The notes under the pieces are model-generated. The model worked only from the letters and a program-made list of their open reading frames with translations. It was not told the DNA's origin and searched no databases. Below are positions 1-11,168 of a stretch of 64,000 nucleotides of DNA, piece by piece. The stretch's first letter is position 1. Every line of letters starts with the position of its first letter. The position numbers and the translations under genes were made by a program. The stretch is from Hordeum vulgare subsp. vulgare (lineage: Eukaryota; Streptophyta; Magnoliopsida; Poales; Poaceae): the NCBI RefSeq assembly GCF_904849725.1, contig NW_025422608.1, forward strand, positions 1 through 64,000. The letters are read 5' to 3'.

Positions 1-598
1 AGGTGGGCTGGTGCGCCTCCCCACTCAGCCCAATGCGCAGGGGAGAGAAAGGGGGGGGGGCAAACCCTAAGCCAGGTGGGCCTAAGGCCCACCATATGGT
101 GCGCCACCCCCTCCTCCCCCTCTGGCCGCCGCACCCCCTAGGGTGGGAACCCTAGGGGTCTCACCCCCTCTCCCCTTCCCCTATATATAGTGGGAACTTT
201 GGCCATTGGGAAACACACGGTTTTCCCTCTCCCTCGGCGCAGCCCTGCTCTTCTTCTGCCGGTGCTTGGCGAAGCCCTGCCGGGAGACCTCGTCTCTCCA
301 TCGACGCCACGCCATCGTGCTGCTGGAGTTCTTACACAACCTCTCCCTCCTCCTTGCTGGATCAAGGTGCGGGAGACGTCACCGGGCTGCACGTGTGTTG
401 AACGCGGAGGTGCCGTAGTTCGGCACTAGATCGGAATCGCTACGAGTACGACTCCATCAACCGCGTTCTAGCAACGCTTCCGCTTAGCGATCTTCAAAGG
501 TATGAAGATGCTCTTACCCCTCTCTCGTTGCTGGTATCTCCATAGGAAGATCTGAATAAGCGTAGGAAAATTTTGAATTTATGCTACGTTACCCAACA
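1..598 (+). repeat. 5' LTR of element 1 (3' third only)
   Basis: This is the TATA-proximal end of an Angela-type LTR, ending in CCCAACA at 598. It is shorter than the matching part of the 3' LTR (654 bp). By eye it lacks about 17 bp near 435 that the 3' LTR has around 7470-7490, so the two LTRs have diverged by indels as well as substitutions. Open frames inside it are non-coding LTR sequence. Confidence 0.93.
181..190 (+). promoter_or_regulatory. LTR TATA box (element 1, 5' LTR)
   Basis: CTATATATAG follows a C-rich tract and sits about 410 bp before the LTR end. The same motif recurs at 7206-7215 and 59242-59251 in the other Angela LTRs. This is the expected retrotransposon promoter position. 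Confidence 0.75.
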
Positions 599-616
599 GT
601 GGCATCCGAGCCAGGT
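599..616 (+). promoter_or_regulatory. Primer binding site of element 1
   Basis: Immediately after the LTR end, the sequence TGGCATCCGAGCC resembles the initiator tRNA-Met PBS (TGGTATCAGAGCC) with two substitutions. The same variant occurs after the other Angela LTR at 59688. Confidence 0.8.
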
Positions 617-1851
617 TTTCTATGCGTAGATCCTATGCACGAGTAGAACACAAAAGTTGTGGGCGATGATTTGTCAATTTGCTTGCCGCTACTAGTCTTA
701 TTATTTTCCGGCGGTATTGTGGGATGAAGCGGCCCGGACCGACTTTACACATACGCTTACGTGAGACTGGTTCCACCGACAGACATGCACACCGTGCATA
801 AAGGTGGCTAGCGGGTGTCTGTCTCTCCTACTCTAGTCGGATTGGATTTGATGAAAAGGGTCCTTATGAAGGGTAAATAGCTTTTGCATATCATCGTTGT
901 GGCTGTCACGTAGGTAAGAAGGCGTTCTTGATAGAAACCCAAATCAGCCACGTAAAACTTGCAACAACAATTAGAGGACGTCTAACTTGTTTTTGCAGGG
1001 TTTGACATGCGATGTGATATGGCCAAAGTTGTGATGTTGCATGTATGATGTATGAGATGATCATGTTATTGTAATAGGTTTCACGACTTGCATGTCGATG
1101 AGTATGACAACCGACAGGAGCCATAGGAGTTGTCTTAATTTATTGTATGAGATGCAACACCATGTGCTTACTATTACTTCATTGCTAACGGTTAGCTATA
1201 GTAGTAGTGATAGTAGTAGTTGGCGTGACGACTTCACGGAGACACGATGATGGAGATCATGGTGTCACGCCGGTGACGATGATGATCATGCGATGCCTGA
1301 AGATGGAGATCGAAAGAGCATAGATGATAATGGCCATATCATGTCACTATATGATTGCATTGTGATGTTTATCATGTTTTACATCTTATTGCTTAGAACG
1401 ACGGTAGCATAATAAGATGATCCCTCTTAAAATTTCGAGAACGTATTCCCCTAAGTGTGCACCGTTGCGAAGGTTCGTTGTCTCGAAGCACCACGTGATG
1501 ATCGGGTGTGATAGATTCTAACGTTCACATACAACGGGTGTAAGCCAGATTTACACACGCGAAACACCTAGGTTGACTCGACGAGCTTAGCATATACAGA
1601 CATGACCTCGAATACAAGAGACCGAAAGGTCGAACATGAGTCGTATGGTTGAATACGATCAGCATGGAGTTGCTCACCATGGTGACTAGTCCGTCTCACG
1701 TGATGATCGGACACGGGTTAGTCAACATGGATCATGTATCACTTAGATGACTAGAGGGATGTCGATTTAAGTGGGAGTTCATACTTAATTTGATTAAATG
1801 AACTTAATTGTCATGAACTTAGTCTAAAAGTTGTCTTTATAAATATTGTAG
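617..1851 (+). other. Untranslated leader of element 1
   Basis: There is no coding signal in this 1.2 kb between PBS and gag. It is near-identical to 59700-60925 of the second Angela element, which confirms it as family leader rather than host DNA. It holds short direct repeats such as GATGATGGAGATCATG around 1245-1300. Confidence 0.85.
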
Positions 1852-2157
1852 ATGTACAACGTCAACCTCAATTTCAACGCATTCCTAGAGAAAAACAAGC
1901 TGAAAGATGATGGTAGCAACTATGCGGACTGGGTTCACAACTTGAAGCTCATCCTTGAAGCAGCTAAAAAGGCTTATGTCCTTGATGCGCCGCTAGGTGA
2001 TCCTCCCGCTCCCGCAGCAGCACAGGATATTCTGAACGTTTGGCAAAATCGGAGTGATGACTACTCTCTGGTTAGGTGTGGCATGCTATACAGTTTAGAA
2101 ACGGGGCTCCAAGGCATTTTGAGCAACACGGTGCATATGAGATGTTCCAATAGGTGA
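1852..2157 (+). pseudogene. Copia gag, N-terminal part (frameshifted)
   Basis: This 101-codon piece begins with the usual Angela/BARE gag N-terminus (a MYNVNLNFNAFLEKNKL-like start, then a DGSNYADWVHNLKLIL segment typical of the DUF4219/UBN2 region). It runs off its frame around 2110-2155. The remaining gag continues from 2154 in another frame, so a small indel has separated the two. Gag would form the virus-like particle that packages the RNA. The start is the first ATG after the leader and matches the family start. Confidence 0.85.
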
Positions 2158-3761
2158 AGCTAGTTTTTCAAGCTCATGCCCGTGTCGAGAGATATGAAGT
2201 CTCCGACAAGTTCTTTAGCTGTAAGATGGAGGAGAACAGTTCTGTCAGTGAGCACATACTCAAAATGTCTGGGTTACACGATCGTCTGACTTCACTTGGA
2301 GTCGAACTTCCGGATGATGCTATAATTGACAGAATCTTCCAGTCTCTCCCACCAAGCTACAAAGGTTTTGTGCTGAACTACAACATGCAAGGGATGGAGA
2401 AGACCATTCCCGAGTTGTACTCGATGCTCAAGTCTGCAGAAGTAGAAATCAAGAAAGAGCATCAAGTGTTGATGGTCAACAAGACCGCTAGTTTCAAGAA
2501 GGGCAAGGGTAATAAGAACTTCAAGAAAGACGGCAAAGCCGTTGCCGCGCCCGGTAAGCCAGATGCCGGGAAGAAGAAAAATAATGGACCCAAGCCTGAG
2601 ACTGAGTGCTTCTATTGCAAGGGAAAGGGTCACTGGAAGCGGAAGTGCCCCAAATACTTAGCGGACAAGAAGGCCGTCAACGTTAAAGGTATATGTGATA
2701 TACATGTTATTGATGTGTACCTTACCAGCGCTCGTAGTAGCTCCTGGGTATTTGATACCGGTGCTGTTGCTCACATTTGCAACTCAAAGCAGGAACTACG
2801 GAATAAGCGAAGACTGGCCAAGGACGAGGTGACGATGCGCGTCGGGAATGGCTCCAAGGTCGATGTGATCGCCGTCGGCACGCTACCTCTACATCTACCG
2901 TCCGGATTAGTTTTAAACCTTAATAATTGTTATTTAGTACCAGCTTTGAGCATGAATATTGTATCAGGGTCTTGCTTAATGCGAGACGGCTACTCATTTA
3001 AGTCAGAGAATAATGGTTGTTCTATTTATATGAGTGATATGTTTTATGGTCATGCTCCGCTGGTGAATGGTTTATTCCTGATGAATCTCGATCGTGATGT
3101 TACGCATATTCATAGTGTGAGTACCAAAAGATGTAAAGTTGATAACGATAGGCCCACATACTTGTGGCACTGCCACCTTGGTCATATGGGCGTTAAGCGC
3201 ATGAAGAAGCTCCATAGTGATGGACTATTAGAGTCTCTTGACTTTGAATCATTTGACACATGCGAACCGTGCCTCATGGGCAAGCTGACTAAGACTCCAT
3301 TCTCAGGAATAATGGAGAGAGCAACCGACTTATTGGAAATAATACATACTGGTGTGTGTGGTCCAATGAACGTTGAAGCTCGCGGTGGTTATCGTTATGT
3401 TCTCACTCTCACCGGTGATTCGAGTAGGTATGGGTATATCTACTTGATGAAGCACAAATCTGAGACGTTTGAAAAGTTCAAGGAATTTCAGAGTGAGGTT
3501 GAGAATCAATGTGACAGAAAAATTAAATGTCTACGATCTGATCGTGGAGGAGAATATTTGAGTCACGAGTTTGGCACACACCTAAGGAAGTGTGGAATCG
3601 TTTCACAATTGACGCCGCCTAGCACACCGCAACGCAACGGAGTGTCTGAACGTCGTAATCGCACTTTATTAGATATGGTACGATCTATGATTGTCTCTTA
3701 CCGACTTACTGCTATCATTTTGGGGATACGCATTAGAAACTGCAGCATTCACTTTAGATAG
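2154..3761 (+). pseudogene. Copia gag (C-terminal) - protease - integrase
   Basis: A 535-codon frame. In order it has the gag body, a CCHC zinc knuckle near residues 152-165 (CFYCKGKGHWKRKC), a protease motif with DTG near residue 200 (the family usually has DTGS, here DTGA), the GAG-pre/integrase zinc region with HLGH near 343, and the integrase core. In the core the first catalytic Asp of the HTDVCGP-type motif is Gly (HTGVCGP, near 397). The second Asp (SDRGGEY, near 463) and the Glu (RNGVSER, near 497) are kept. The frame then dissolves before the end of integrase. Loss of the first DDE acid plus the frame breaks imply an inactive integrase. Confidence 0.9.
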
Positions 3762-3822
3762 GGCACCGTCTTAATCCGTTGAGACGACACCGTATGAACT
3801 ATGGTTTGGCAAGAAACCTAAG

Positions 3823-5790
3823 TTGTCGTTTCTTAAAGTTTTGGGCTGCGATGCTTATGTGAAGAAACTTCAACCAGAAAAGCTCGAACCCAAAGCGGAG
3901 AAATGCGTATTCATAGGATACCCTAAGGAAACTATTGGGTATACCTTCTATCTTAGATCCGAAGGTAAAACCTTTGTTGCCAAGAACGGATCCTTTCTAG
4001 AGAAAGAGTTTCTCTCGAAAGAAGTAAGTGGGAGGAAGGTAGAACTTGATGAGGTAATTACACCCCCTCTCGAACAGGATAGTAGCACAGCGCGGGAAGT
4101 TGTTCCTGTGGCGCCTACACCGACTGAAGAGGAAGTTAATGATGATGATCATGAAGCTTCGGATCAAGTTACTACTGAACCGCGAAGGTCCACAAGGGCA
4201 CGCTACGCACCAGAGTGGTACGGCAACCCTGTGATGGAAATCATGTTGTTAGACAACGGTGAACCTTCGAACTATGAAGAAGCGATGGCGGGCCCGGATT
4301 CCAACAAATGGCTTGAGGCTATGAAATCCGAGATAGGATCCATGTATGAGAACAAAGTATGGACTTTGGTGGACTTGCCCGATGACCGGCGAGCCATTGA
4401 AAATAAATGGATCTTCAAGAAGAAGACTGATGCGAACGGTAATGTAACCGTTTACAAAGCTCGACTTGTCGCAAAGGGTTTTCGACAAATTCAAGGAGTT
4501 GACTACGAAGAGACTTTCTCTCCCGTAGTGAAGCTGAAATCAGTCCGAATCATGTTAGCAATCGCCGCCTTTTATGATTATGAAATTTGGCAAATGGACG
4601 TCAAAACAACGTTCCTTAACGGGAACCTTAAGGAAGAGTTGTATATGATGCAACCAGAAGGTTTTGTCGACCCTAAGGGTGCTAACAAAGTGTGCAAGCT
4701 CCAGCGCTCCATCTATGGGATGGTGCAAGCATCTCGGAGTTGGAACATTCGCTTTAATGAGGTGATTAAAGCGTTTGGGTACATACAGGTTTACGGAGAA
4801 GCCTGTCTGTACAAGAAAGTGAGTGGGAGCTCTGTAGCTTTCCTCATACTATATGTGGATGACATATTATTGATGGGGAATGATATAGAGATGTTGGAGA
4901 GCATAAAGGCCTATTTGAACAAGAGTTTTTCAATGAAGGACCTTGGAGAAGTTGCATACATATTAGGCATCAAAATCTATAGAGATAGATTGAGACGCCT
5001 CATAGGTCTTTCGCAAAGTACATACCTTGACAAGATATTGAAGAAGTTCAACATGTTAAACTCAAAGAAAGGGTTCTTGCCAGTTTTGCAAGGTATGAGA
5101 TTGAGTAAGACTCAGTCACCGACCACAACAACAGATAGAGAGAAGATGAGTTCTGTCCCCTACGCTTCAGCAGTAGGCTCTCTTATGTATGCCATGCTGT
5201 GTACCAGACCTGATATAAACCTTGCCATAAGTTTGGTAGGGAGGTACCAAAGTGATCCCGGTATGGAACACTGGGCAGCGGTCAAGAATATCCTTAAGTA
5301 CCTGAAAAGGACTAAGGAAATGTTTCTCGTTTATGGAGGTGACGAAGAGCTCGTCGTAAAGGGTTACGTTGACGCTAGCTTCGACACAGATCCGGATGTC
5401 TCTAAGTCATAGACCGGATACGTATATGTTTTGAATGGTGGGGCAGTGAGCTGGTGCAGCAGCAAGCAAGAAGTCGTGGCAGCATCTACATGTGAAGCGG
5501 AGTACATAGCTGCTTCAGAAGCGGCTCATGAAGAATTTGGATGAAGGAGCTCATCACCGACCTTGGAGTGGTTCCAAGCGCATCGGGTCCAATGACACTC
5601 TTCTGTGATAACACTGGGCCATTGCCATAGCCAAGGAGCCCAGGTTTCACCGGAAGACGAAGCACATCAAACGCCGCTACAACTCCATCCAGGACCATGT
5701 CCAGAGTGGAGTGATAGATATTTGTAAAGTACACACGGATCTGAATATTGCAGACCCGTTGACTAAACCTCTTCCACGAGCAAAAACATG
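3823..5790 (+). pseudogene. Copia integrase C-terminus - reverse transcriptase - RNase H
   Basis: The open stretch 3823-5412 starts in the integrase C-terminal region, crosses an acidic linker with a RRSTRARYAP-type motif, then carries RT: NKWIFKKK near residue 193, a QMDVKTTFLNG motif near 257, and YVDD near 344. A single in-frame TAG at 5410-5412 interrupts the start of RNase H. Reading resumes in the same frame ([22 protein letters not shown]) until a TGA near 5544, then shifts again, ending with a LTKPLP-like tail near 5758-5775. RT would copy the element RNA into cDNA. Several lesions make this copy dead. Confidence 0.9.
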
Positions 5791-5850
5791 ATCAACACCA
5801 TAATGCTATGGGTGTTCGATACATCACAATGTAACTAGATTATTGACTCT

Positions 5851-5866
5851 AGTGCAAGTGGGAGAC
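5851..5866 (+). promoter_or_regulatory. Polypurine tract of element 1
   Basis: AGTGCAAGTGGGAGAC directly precedes the 3' LTR start TGTTGG. It is the plus-strand priming site and is repeated identically before the BARE-like LTR at 20465-20480. Confidence 0.8.
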
Positions 5867-7650
5867 TGTTGGAAATATGCCCTAGAGGCAATAATAAAAT
5901 GGTTATTATCATATTTCCTTGTTCATGATAATCGTCTATTGTTCATGCTATAATTGTATTAACAGGAAACAGTGATACATGTGTGAATAAATAGATCACA
6001 ATGTGTCCCTAGCAAGCCTCTAGTTGGCTAGCTCGTTAGTCGATAGATGATCATGGTTTCCTGATCATGGGCATTAGATGTCATTGATAACGGGATCACA
6101 TCATTAGGAGAATGATGTGATGGACAAGACCCAATCCTAAGCATAGCACTAGATCGTATTGTTCGTATGCTAAAGCTTTTCTAATGTCAAGTATCTTTTC
6201 CTTCGACCGTGAGATTGTGCAACTCCCGGATACCGTAGGAGTGCTTTGGGTGTATCAAACGTCACAACGTAACTGGGTGACTATAAAGGTGCACTACGTG
6301 TACCTCTGAAAGTATCTGTTGGGTTGGTACGAATCGAGATCGGGATTTGTCACTCCGCGTGATGGAGAGGTATCTCTGGGCCCACTCGGTAGAACATCAT
6401 CATGAGCTCAAAGTGACTAAGGAGTTAGTCACACGATGACGTGCTACGGAACGAGTAAAGAGACTTACCGGTAACGAGATTGAACAAGGTATAGGTATAC
6501 CGACGATCGAACCTCGGGCAAGTTCTATACCGACAGACAAAGGGAATTGTATACGGGATTGATTGAATCCTTGACATCGTGGTTCATCCGATGAGATCAT
6601 CGTGGAGCAAGTGGGAGCCACCATGGGTATCCAGGACCCGCTGATGGTTATTGGCCGGAGAGGTGTCTCGGTCATGTCTGCATGTCTCCCGAACCCGTAG
6701 GGTCTTCACACTTAAGGTTCGATGACACTGAGGTTATAGGGAATTGTTATACGAGGTTATAGAAAGTTGTTCGGAGTCCCGGATGAGATCCCGGACATCA
6801 CGAGGAGCTCCGGAATGGTCCGGAGGTAAAGATTGATATATAGGACGGATGGTTTCGGACACCGGAAGTGTTTCGGACGTCACCGGTAATGTACGGGGAC
6901 CACTGGGACCACCGGAGGTGGCCCCGGGTGTCCACCGGAAGGGGGCAACGACCTCGGGAGGCTAGATGGGCCAAGTGCGGGAGGGAACCAGCCCCTAGGT
7001 GGGCTGGTGCGCCCCCCACTCAGCCCATGGCGCAAGAAGAAGGGAGAGGGGGGGGGGGGGGAGAACCCTAGCGCATGTGGGCCTAAGGCCCACTAGAAGG
7101 GTGCGCCACCCGTCCTCCCCCCCTTGGCCACCGCACCTCCCCCCATCTAGGGCTGCCGCCCCTCCCAGGAGAGGGAAACCCTCAAGGGGGCGCATCCCCT
7201 CCCCCCTATATATAGTGGGCACTTTTGGCCTTTTGAAGACAGAGTTTGCTCTCTCCCTCGGTGCAGCCCTGCTCTTCTTTCTCCTCCTCTCTACCGGTGC
7301 TTGGCGAAGCCCTGCCGGAGACCTCGTCTCTGCATCGACACCACGCCGTCGTGCTGCCAGAGATCTTCCCCAACCTCTCCCTCCTCCTTGCTGGATCAAG
7401 GTGCGAGAGACGTCACCGGGCTGCACGTGTGTTGAACGCGGAGGTGCCGTGGTTCGGCACTAGATCGGAATCACACCGCGATCTGAATCGCCGCGAGTAC
7501 GACTCCATCAACCGCGTTCTAGCAACGCTTCCGCTTAGCGATCTTCAAAGGTATGAAGATGCACTCACGCCTCTCTCGTTGCTGGTCTCTCCATAGGAAG
7601 ATCTGAATATGCGTAGGAATTTTTTTGAATTTATGCTACGTCACCCAACA
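5867..7650 (+). repeat. 3' LTR of element 1 (complete, 1784 bp)
   Basis: It runs from TGTTGGAAATATGCC to CACCCAACA. It aligns along its length with the LTR at 57909-59687. A G-rich run near 7049-7060 and the TATA at 7206-7215 lie in the last third. All open frames inside it are LTR sequence, not genes. Confidence 0.95.
7206..7215 (+). promoter_or_regulatory. LTR TATA box (element 1, 3' LTR)
   Basis: CTATATATAG sits after a C-rich tract, in the same relative place as in the 5' LTR. It could drive read-out transcription into 7651 onwards. Confidence 0.7.
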
Positions 7651-9099
7651 AAAAAGAACTAAAGCAATTAAGTGGTCCATGGTGTTGGAGAAATAAAGAG
7701 TGTTCCAAAAAATTAAATGAAAAAGAAAGAAAGGGTATTCTAAAAAATAAGTAGGGACGAGAAGTAAAAGTGAAGAGGAATGAGAAAGAAGAAGGTGAGG
7801 CATCGACGATGAACACACTAATGTTGACTTGTTGTGGGTTCACGCAATGAAACAGGTTGACAAAGAGGGTAGGAGTAGGCGATGTGGGTAGGATGAGTAA
7901 GAGAATAACGACACTTATTCCATCTAGCAATGAATGGTATGTGGGCTGGAGGTATAGCTTATTGGTCACTAGAAATACGTTCGCGTTGCCACTCGCCTCC
8001 AACGCGAGTGCGTATTTGCAAAGTTGAATGGACCTTTGAGAATGATCTCTATAGTTATTTGTTGTTGTCAATAGTATGCTTTAGTTTAAACCACTTTATT
8101 ATATTGTAAACATGATTTTTTTCATCCATGTTGCAATGCATGCCAAAGATGAGGTGAACATCCTCTGGTTTTAAAGGAGGTGCCTCGAGTGAGAAATATC
8201 CCGCTATGGCGGAAAACCGAGCGGAAAGGGGGGTTCTGATAGAAAAGGGAAGGTGTGTCATGGAATGGGAGATTTTTGTTGGACTCAGGTGTTAGAGATA
8301 ACAATTCACATAGCCCGTAGAAACGCACGAATGTTCTGCTAGTCTATATAATATGTCACACGTGGCTTCTCGTAGCAATCCGAAAGTGTTCTCTTTGGCT
8401 ACATTGCACCCATCCTCTAAAACACCATGCTCCCTAATTTGAAGTATCTCAAATTCAGTTGAGGACAACATTGTCTATTTGGGCATTCGATGTTGACTCG
8501 GTCGCACCCCTGGGTCTGCACTATTTTATGTGGGGTCTTGATGTAAGTGGCACGGTGTTGTGGGCTTGGTGGTCTTTTCCTTGGTGAACGACGCTGCCTA
8601 TGGAGTGGCGGCTGGGTATTTCGTTGCTGGTCGTGTGTCCATCGATGGTCAGTGATTCGTGTGGAAAAGGAGAGGGGCTGAGTTGAGCTGCAGCGTGGTG
8701 GCCAGCATTTGTCGCTTGTGGGTCGAGCGTTCGGGTTGTTTCCCCCTTCCGTTCTTATTGCTAGTGGGCAAATTGTTGAGTTAAAATTTGAACTGACGCC
8801 CGTGTTGTTGTGGGAGCGATTCTTTCAGCTTTTGCCTCTCTCTCGCCTCCTTACCTCCGGATCTGGATGGCGGCTGGATTGCCCGATCCCGCTCAGATCG
8901 GTGTTGGCAGTTGTATAACGGGGTTGCAGGGATGAAGGCGTATCATGGTGGGGAGTTGCTTCTCCTAGGTTCGGATCTACTATTATTATACCGAAACCAC
9001 CTCTAGCAGATGTCGTCGTTGTGCCTCTTCTCTAGCATCGATATTATAGGCGCTCTTCTAATCCATGGTGTTACTATATCTGACATTGGAGAGTAACTA
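7651..9099. other. Intergenic DNA, no recognisable gene
   Basis: The first 400 bp are purine-rich. About 8470-8930 is GT/GC-rich and resembles the untranslated part of a LINE-like retroposon, but no conserved protein could be read on either strand. The frames present have no family signature. The first ~60 bp resemble 57860-57908 (see findings). Confidence 0.5.
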
Positions 9100-9331
9100 C
9101 TCCATCCGTCACAGTTTAGAAAGCGTGTATAGGAATTATCTGAAATCTAGATGGTTATTGATTGGTTATAAGATGGGTTAAAAAATAACATTCACACTAT
9201 GCATGTATATAAAAGTAGTACAACGGGAATACTAATTAGCTGTTAGGATTAAATGCAATGCGGCTTAAACCTTCTCTATTATGAAAATGCACGTAAATTT
9301 AACCGTGTTCTCTAAACTGTGATGGAGGGAG
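9100..9331. mobile_element. Stowaway-like (Tc1/Mariner) MITE
   Basis: The ends are inverted repeats: CTCCATCCGTCACAGTTTAGA at the left, and the complement of CTCCCTCCATCACAGTTTAGA at the right. The length is 232 bp and the interior is AT-rich and non-coding. The left flank is TA; the expected right TA reads TG, so the target duplication is imperfect. Confidence 0.75.
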
Positions 9332-10683
9332 TGGCGATTTCTCTTAAATGTCAGTATATGATCCATCTCGTTTTAGCCTACAAACTATAATATCCAAAGT
9401 GCATTTAATTTGCATTGAAATACACATTACAAAACCAAGTTGACACCATACTGTCTTTGAGCACTTTTCCCCAAACTTTCACATCAGACAACATTGGAAC
9501 ATGAAGGTGTATCTACAAATTATGAGTTACCCGACAGCATGGGGTGTTCAGTACGGCCTGCTTCTTGGTAGTGAATTGCTTTGGTCAATCTTGAGTTTTT
9601 TATCAACAGTACTCTGGTCAACCTTAATTAGGAGAAGGACCGGGTCCATGGAGGCCTAAAGGCACAACCCGTAGAACAGACCAGGTCCACAATATATTAT
9701 CCATTTGTCTTTTTTTTTTACATGTAAACCATAGAATAATAGTTCTACGCTATACTTTCATTAATCAAAACAAAGTATGTACAGAGCGAGAGAGAAAAAA
9801 AATAGGAAACAAAAAAAACTGACAACTAAAACAGGTTTATCCAATGCGACTTCTTGGGGGAAAAAACCATTGATGTATAAGTTAAGAGTCTATCAACCGA
9901 GGAAGAGTTTGAACATGCTTCTCTTTTATATTGTACCATCGGTCCCTCATGACGCGGAGACGGACGCTCGCTGCCTTCGAGGGAAGAACACCAAAGTGCT
10001 CTAGCTTGTCATTAAGCAGTCGGAGCACGAGGCAAAGGGGGCAGCGACGGAGGCAACTAGGGTCGCCAAGTTAAAGCAGGAGCAGGAATAGATGGTCCGT
10101 CTGATGAAGAGGGCTCATCGTCCTCTCCGACTTCGACGATGAAGACCGCGATAACTGCAATTCTTCCTCCGATGACCAAGACCGTCCCCCAGCCCGGGGC
10201 AGCTAGAGCTGTGCCGGCGAGGGAAGTGGTTATCTCCTCCCTGCACGCCCCCTCCGCATGTTTATATCATTTATAGTTGTAGAAATATAAAGACTATATC
10301 GGGTAAACTTGAAATGATCTTTTGGATAATGGTTGGAGTCAATCTTGCGTTTGTTCACATTCGATTTTGCTTTCCAACGTTTGATGACATAGTGTAACTC
10401 AACGTTGCATATAGGGTGTTAGATATGAGATACGCGGATGTAGAGAGATAAATATGAGATGTGCCCGCAGACGCGTTCAGCTTGTCCACGGGCGTTTGAG
10501 GGGCCGAATTAGCCCATCGCGGTAGATGCTCTTTCCTAAGCATGCGTCGGTGTGAGTAGAGCACTATTTGGATCTAAAATCAGCTAAACGAACTTGGCTG
10601 CGTACTCGTAGGAGTACATATTTGAATAAAAGAACGAACATAAATGTTGAAAGGAAAAGTTCATGTCGCTCCTGTTGAAACTA
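9332..10683. other. Intergenic DNA with a small degenerate gene-like fragment
   Basis: It is mostly AT-rich non-coding sequence. At about 9995-10200, short stretches in shifting frames read as an Ala/Lys/Glu-rich segment followed by an Asp/Ser-rich acidic segment (DDED/SSSDDQD-like). This looks like the eroded tail of a coding sequence. I cannot name it. Confidence 0.35.
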
Positions 10684-10688
10684 AACTG
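10684..10688. repeat. Target-site duplication AACTG, left copy
   Basis: AACTG at 10684-10688 is repeated exactly at 14620-14624, bracketing the Copia element 10689-14619. Confidence 0.92.
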
Positions 10689-11124
10689 TGTTGGAATTAA
10701 ATCCGATGTCCGGTCTGATTACAAATATGTATAAGAGTCTAACTAGTACAGGAATCCATTACCTAGTAGGATTGGTACTGGCCGTAGACTAGCTCTTATA
10801 TATACGATGTAATGCCCCTGTATCACCGTAAGTTAAGAAGACAAAGCAATAAAGAATCAGGAACGATATGCCCATGTTGCAATCCAATTTTGTGTGTACG
10901 TAACGTGTGTTTTCGGCCGGAATCGATCCAGCAAGAAGGATCGTGGTGGCTGTTGTATACGTGCATATTGCATATTGGAGACTAGCTTTGGACCACGGTT
11001 ACAGCTCGGCGCAAAGGAACTTCATCGAGTTCGTCAACGAGCTTTGTTCGTCTTCGTCATCGTCCGTCGTCGTCAATCGTCGCGTGTCGTGGGAAAGTAC
11101 TTTGCGGCACGGTCTGGACCAACA
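10689..11124 (+). repeat. 5' LTR of element 2
   Basis: 436 bp, TG...CA bounded. A TATA-like CTTATATATACGATG lies near 10795-10809. It ends CCAACA before the PBS. Confidence 0.92.
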
Positions 11125-11125
11125 A

Positions 11126-11142
11126 TTGGTATCTAGAGCAAG
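11126..11142 (+). promoter_or_regulatory. Primer binding site of element 2
   Basis: TGGTATCTAGAGCAAGG, one or two bases after the LTR end, matches the tRNA-iMet PBS consensus TGGTATCAGAGC apart from one extra base. Confidence 0.8.
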
Positions 11143-11168
11143 GTTGATTTTCTAGTAATGGGAAGATC

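Larger units (their letters stand above)
1..7650 (+). mobile_element. Angela/BARE-type Copia LTR retrotransposon (element 1), left end outside window
   Basis: The order partial 5' LTR (1-598), PBS, leader, gag, protease, integrase, RT, RNase H, PPT, 3' LTR (5867-7650) is that of Ty1/Copia. The LTR start TGTTGGAAATATGCCC and end CACCCAACA match the Triticeae Angela/BARE/WIS group. Base 1 aligns by eye with about 6997 of the 3' LTR, so roughly 1.1 kb of the 5' LTR lies before the window. The coding region is broken by a frameshift near 2110-2155, another between 3700 and 3823, and an in-frame TAG at 5410-5412, so the copy is non-autonomous now. The 5-bp target duplication cannot be tested because the left flank is missing. 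Confidence 0.95.

Noticed and set aside
6999..7463. 154-codon plus-strand frame and its minus-strand partner
   Set aside because: They span the TATA-proximal part of an Angela LTR and recur wherever that LTR occurs.
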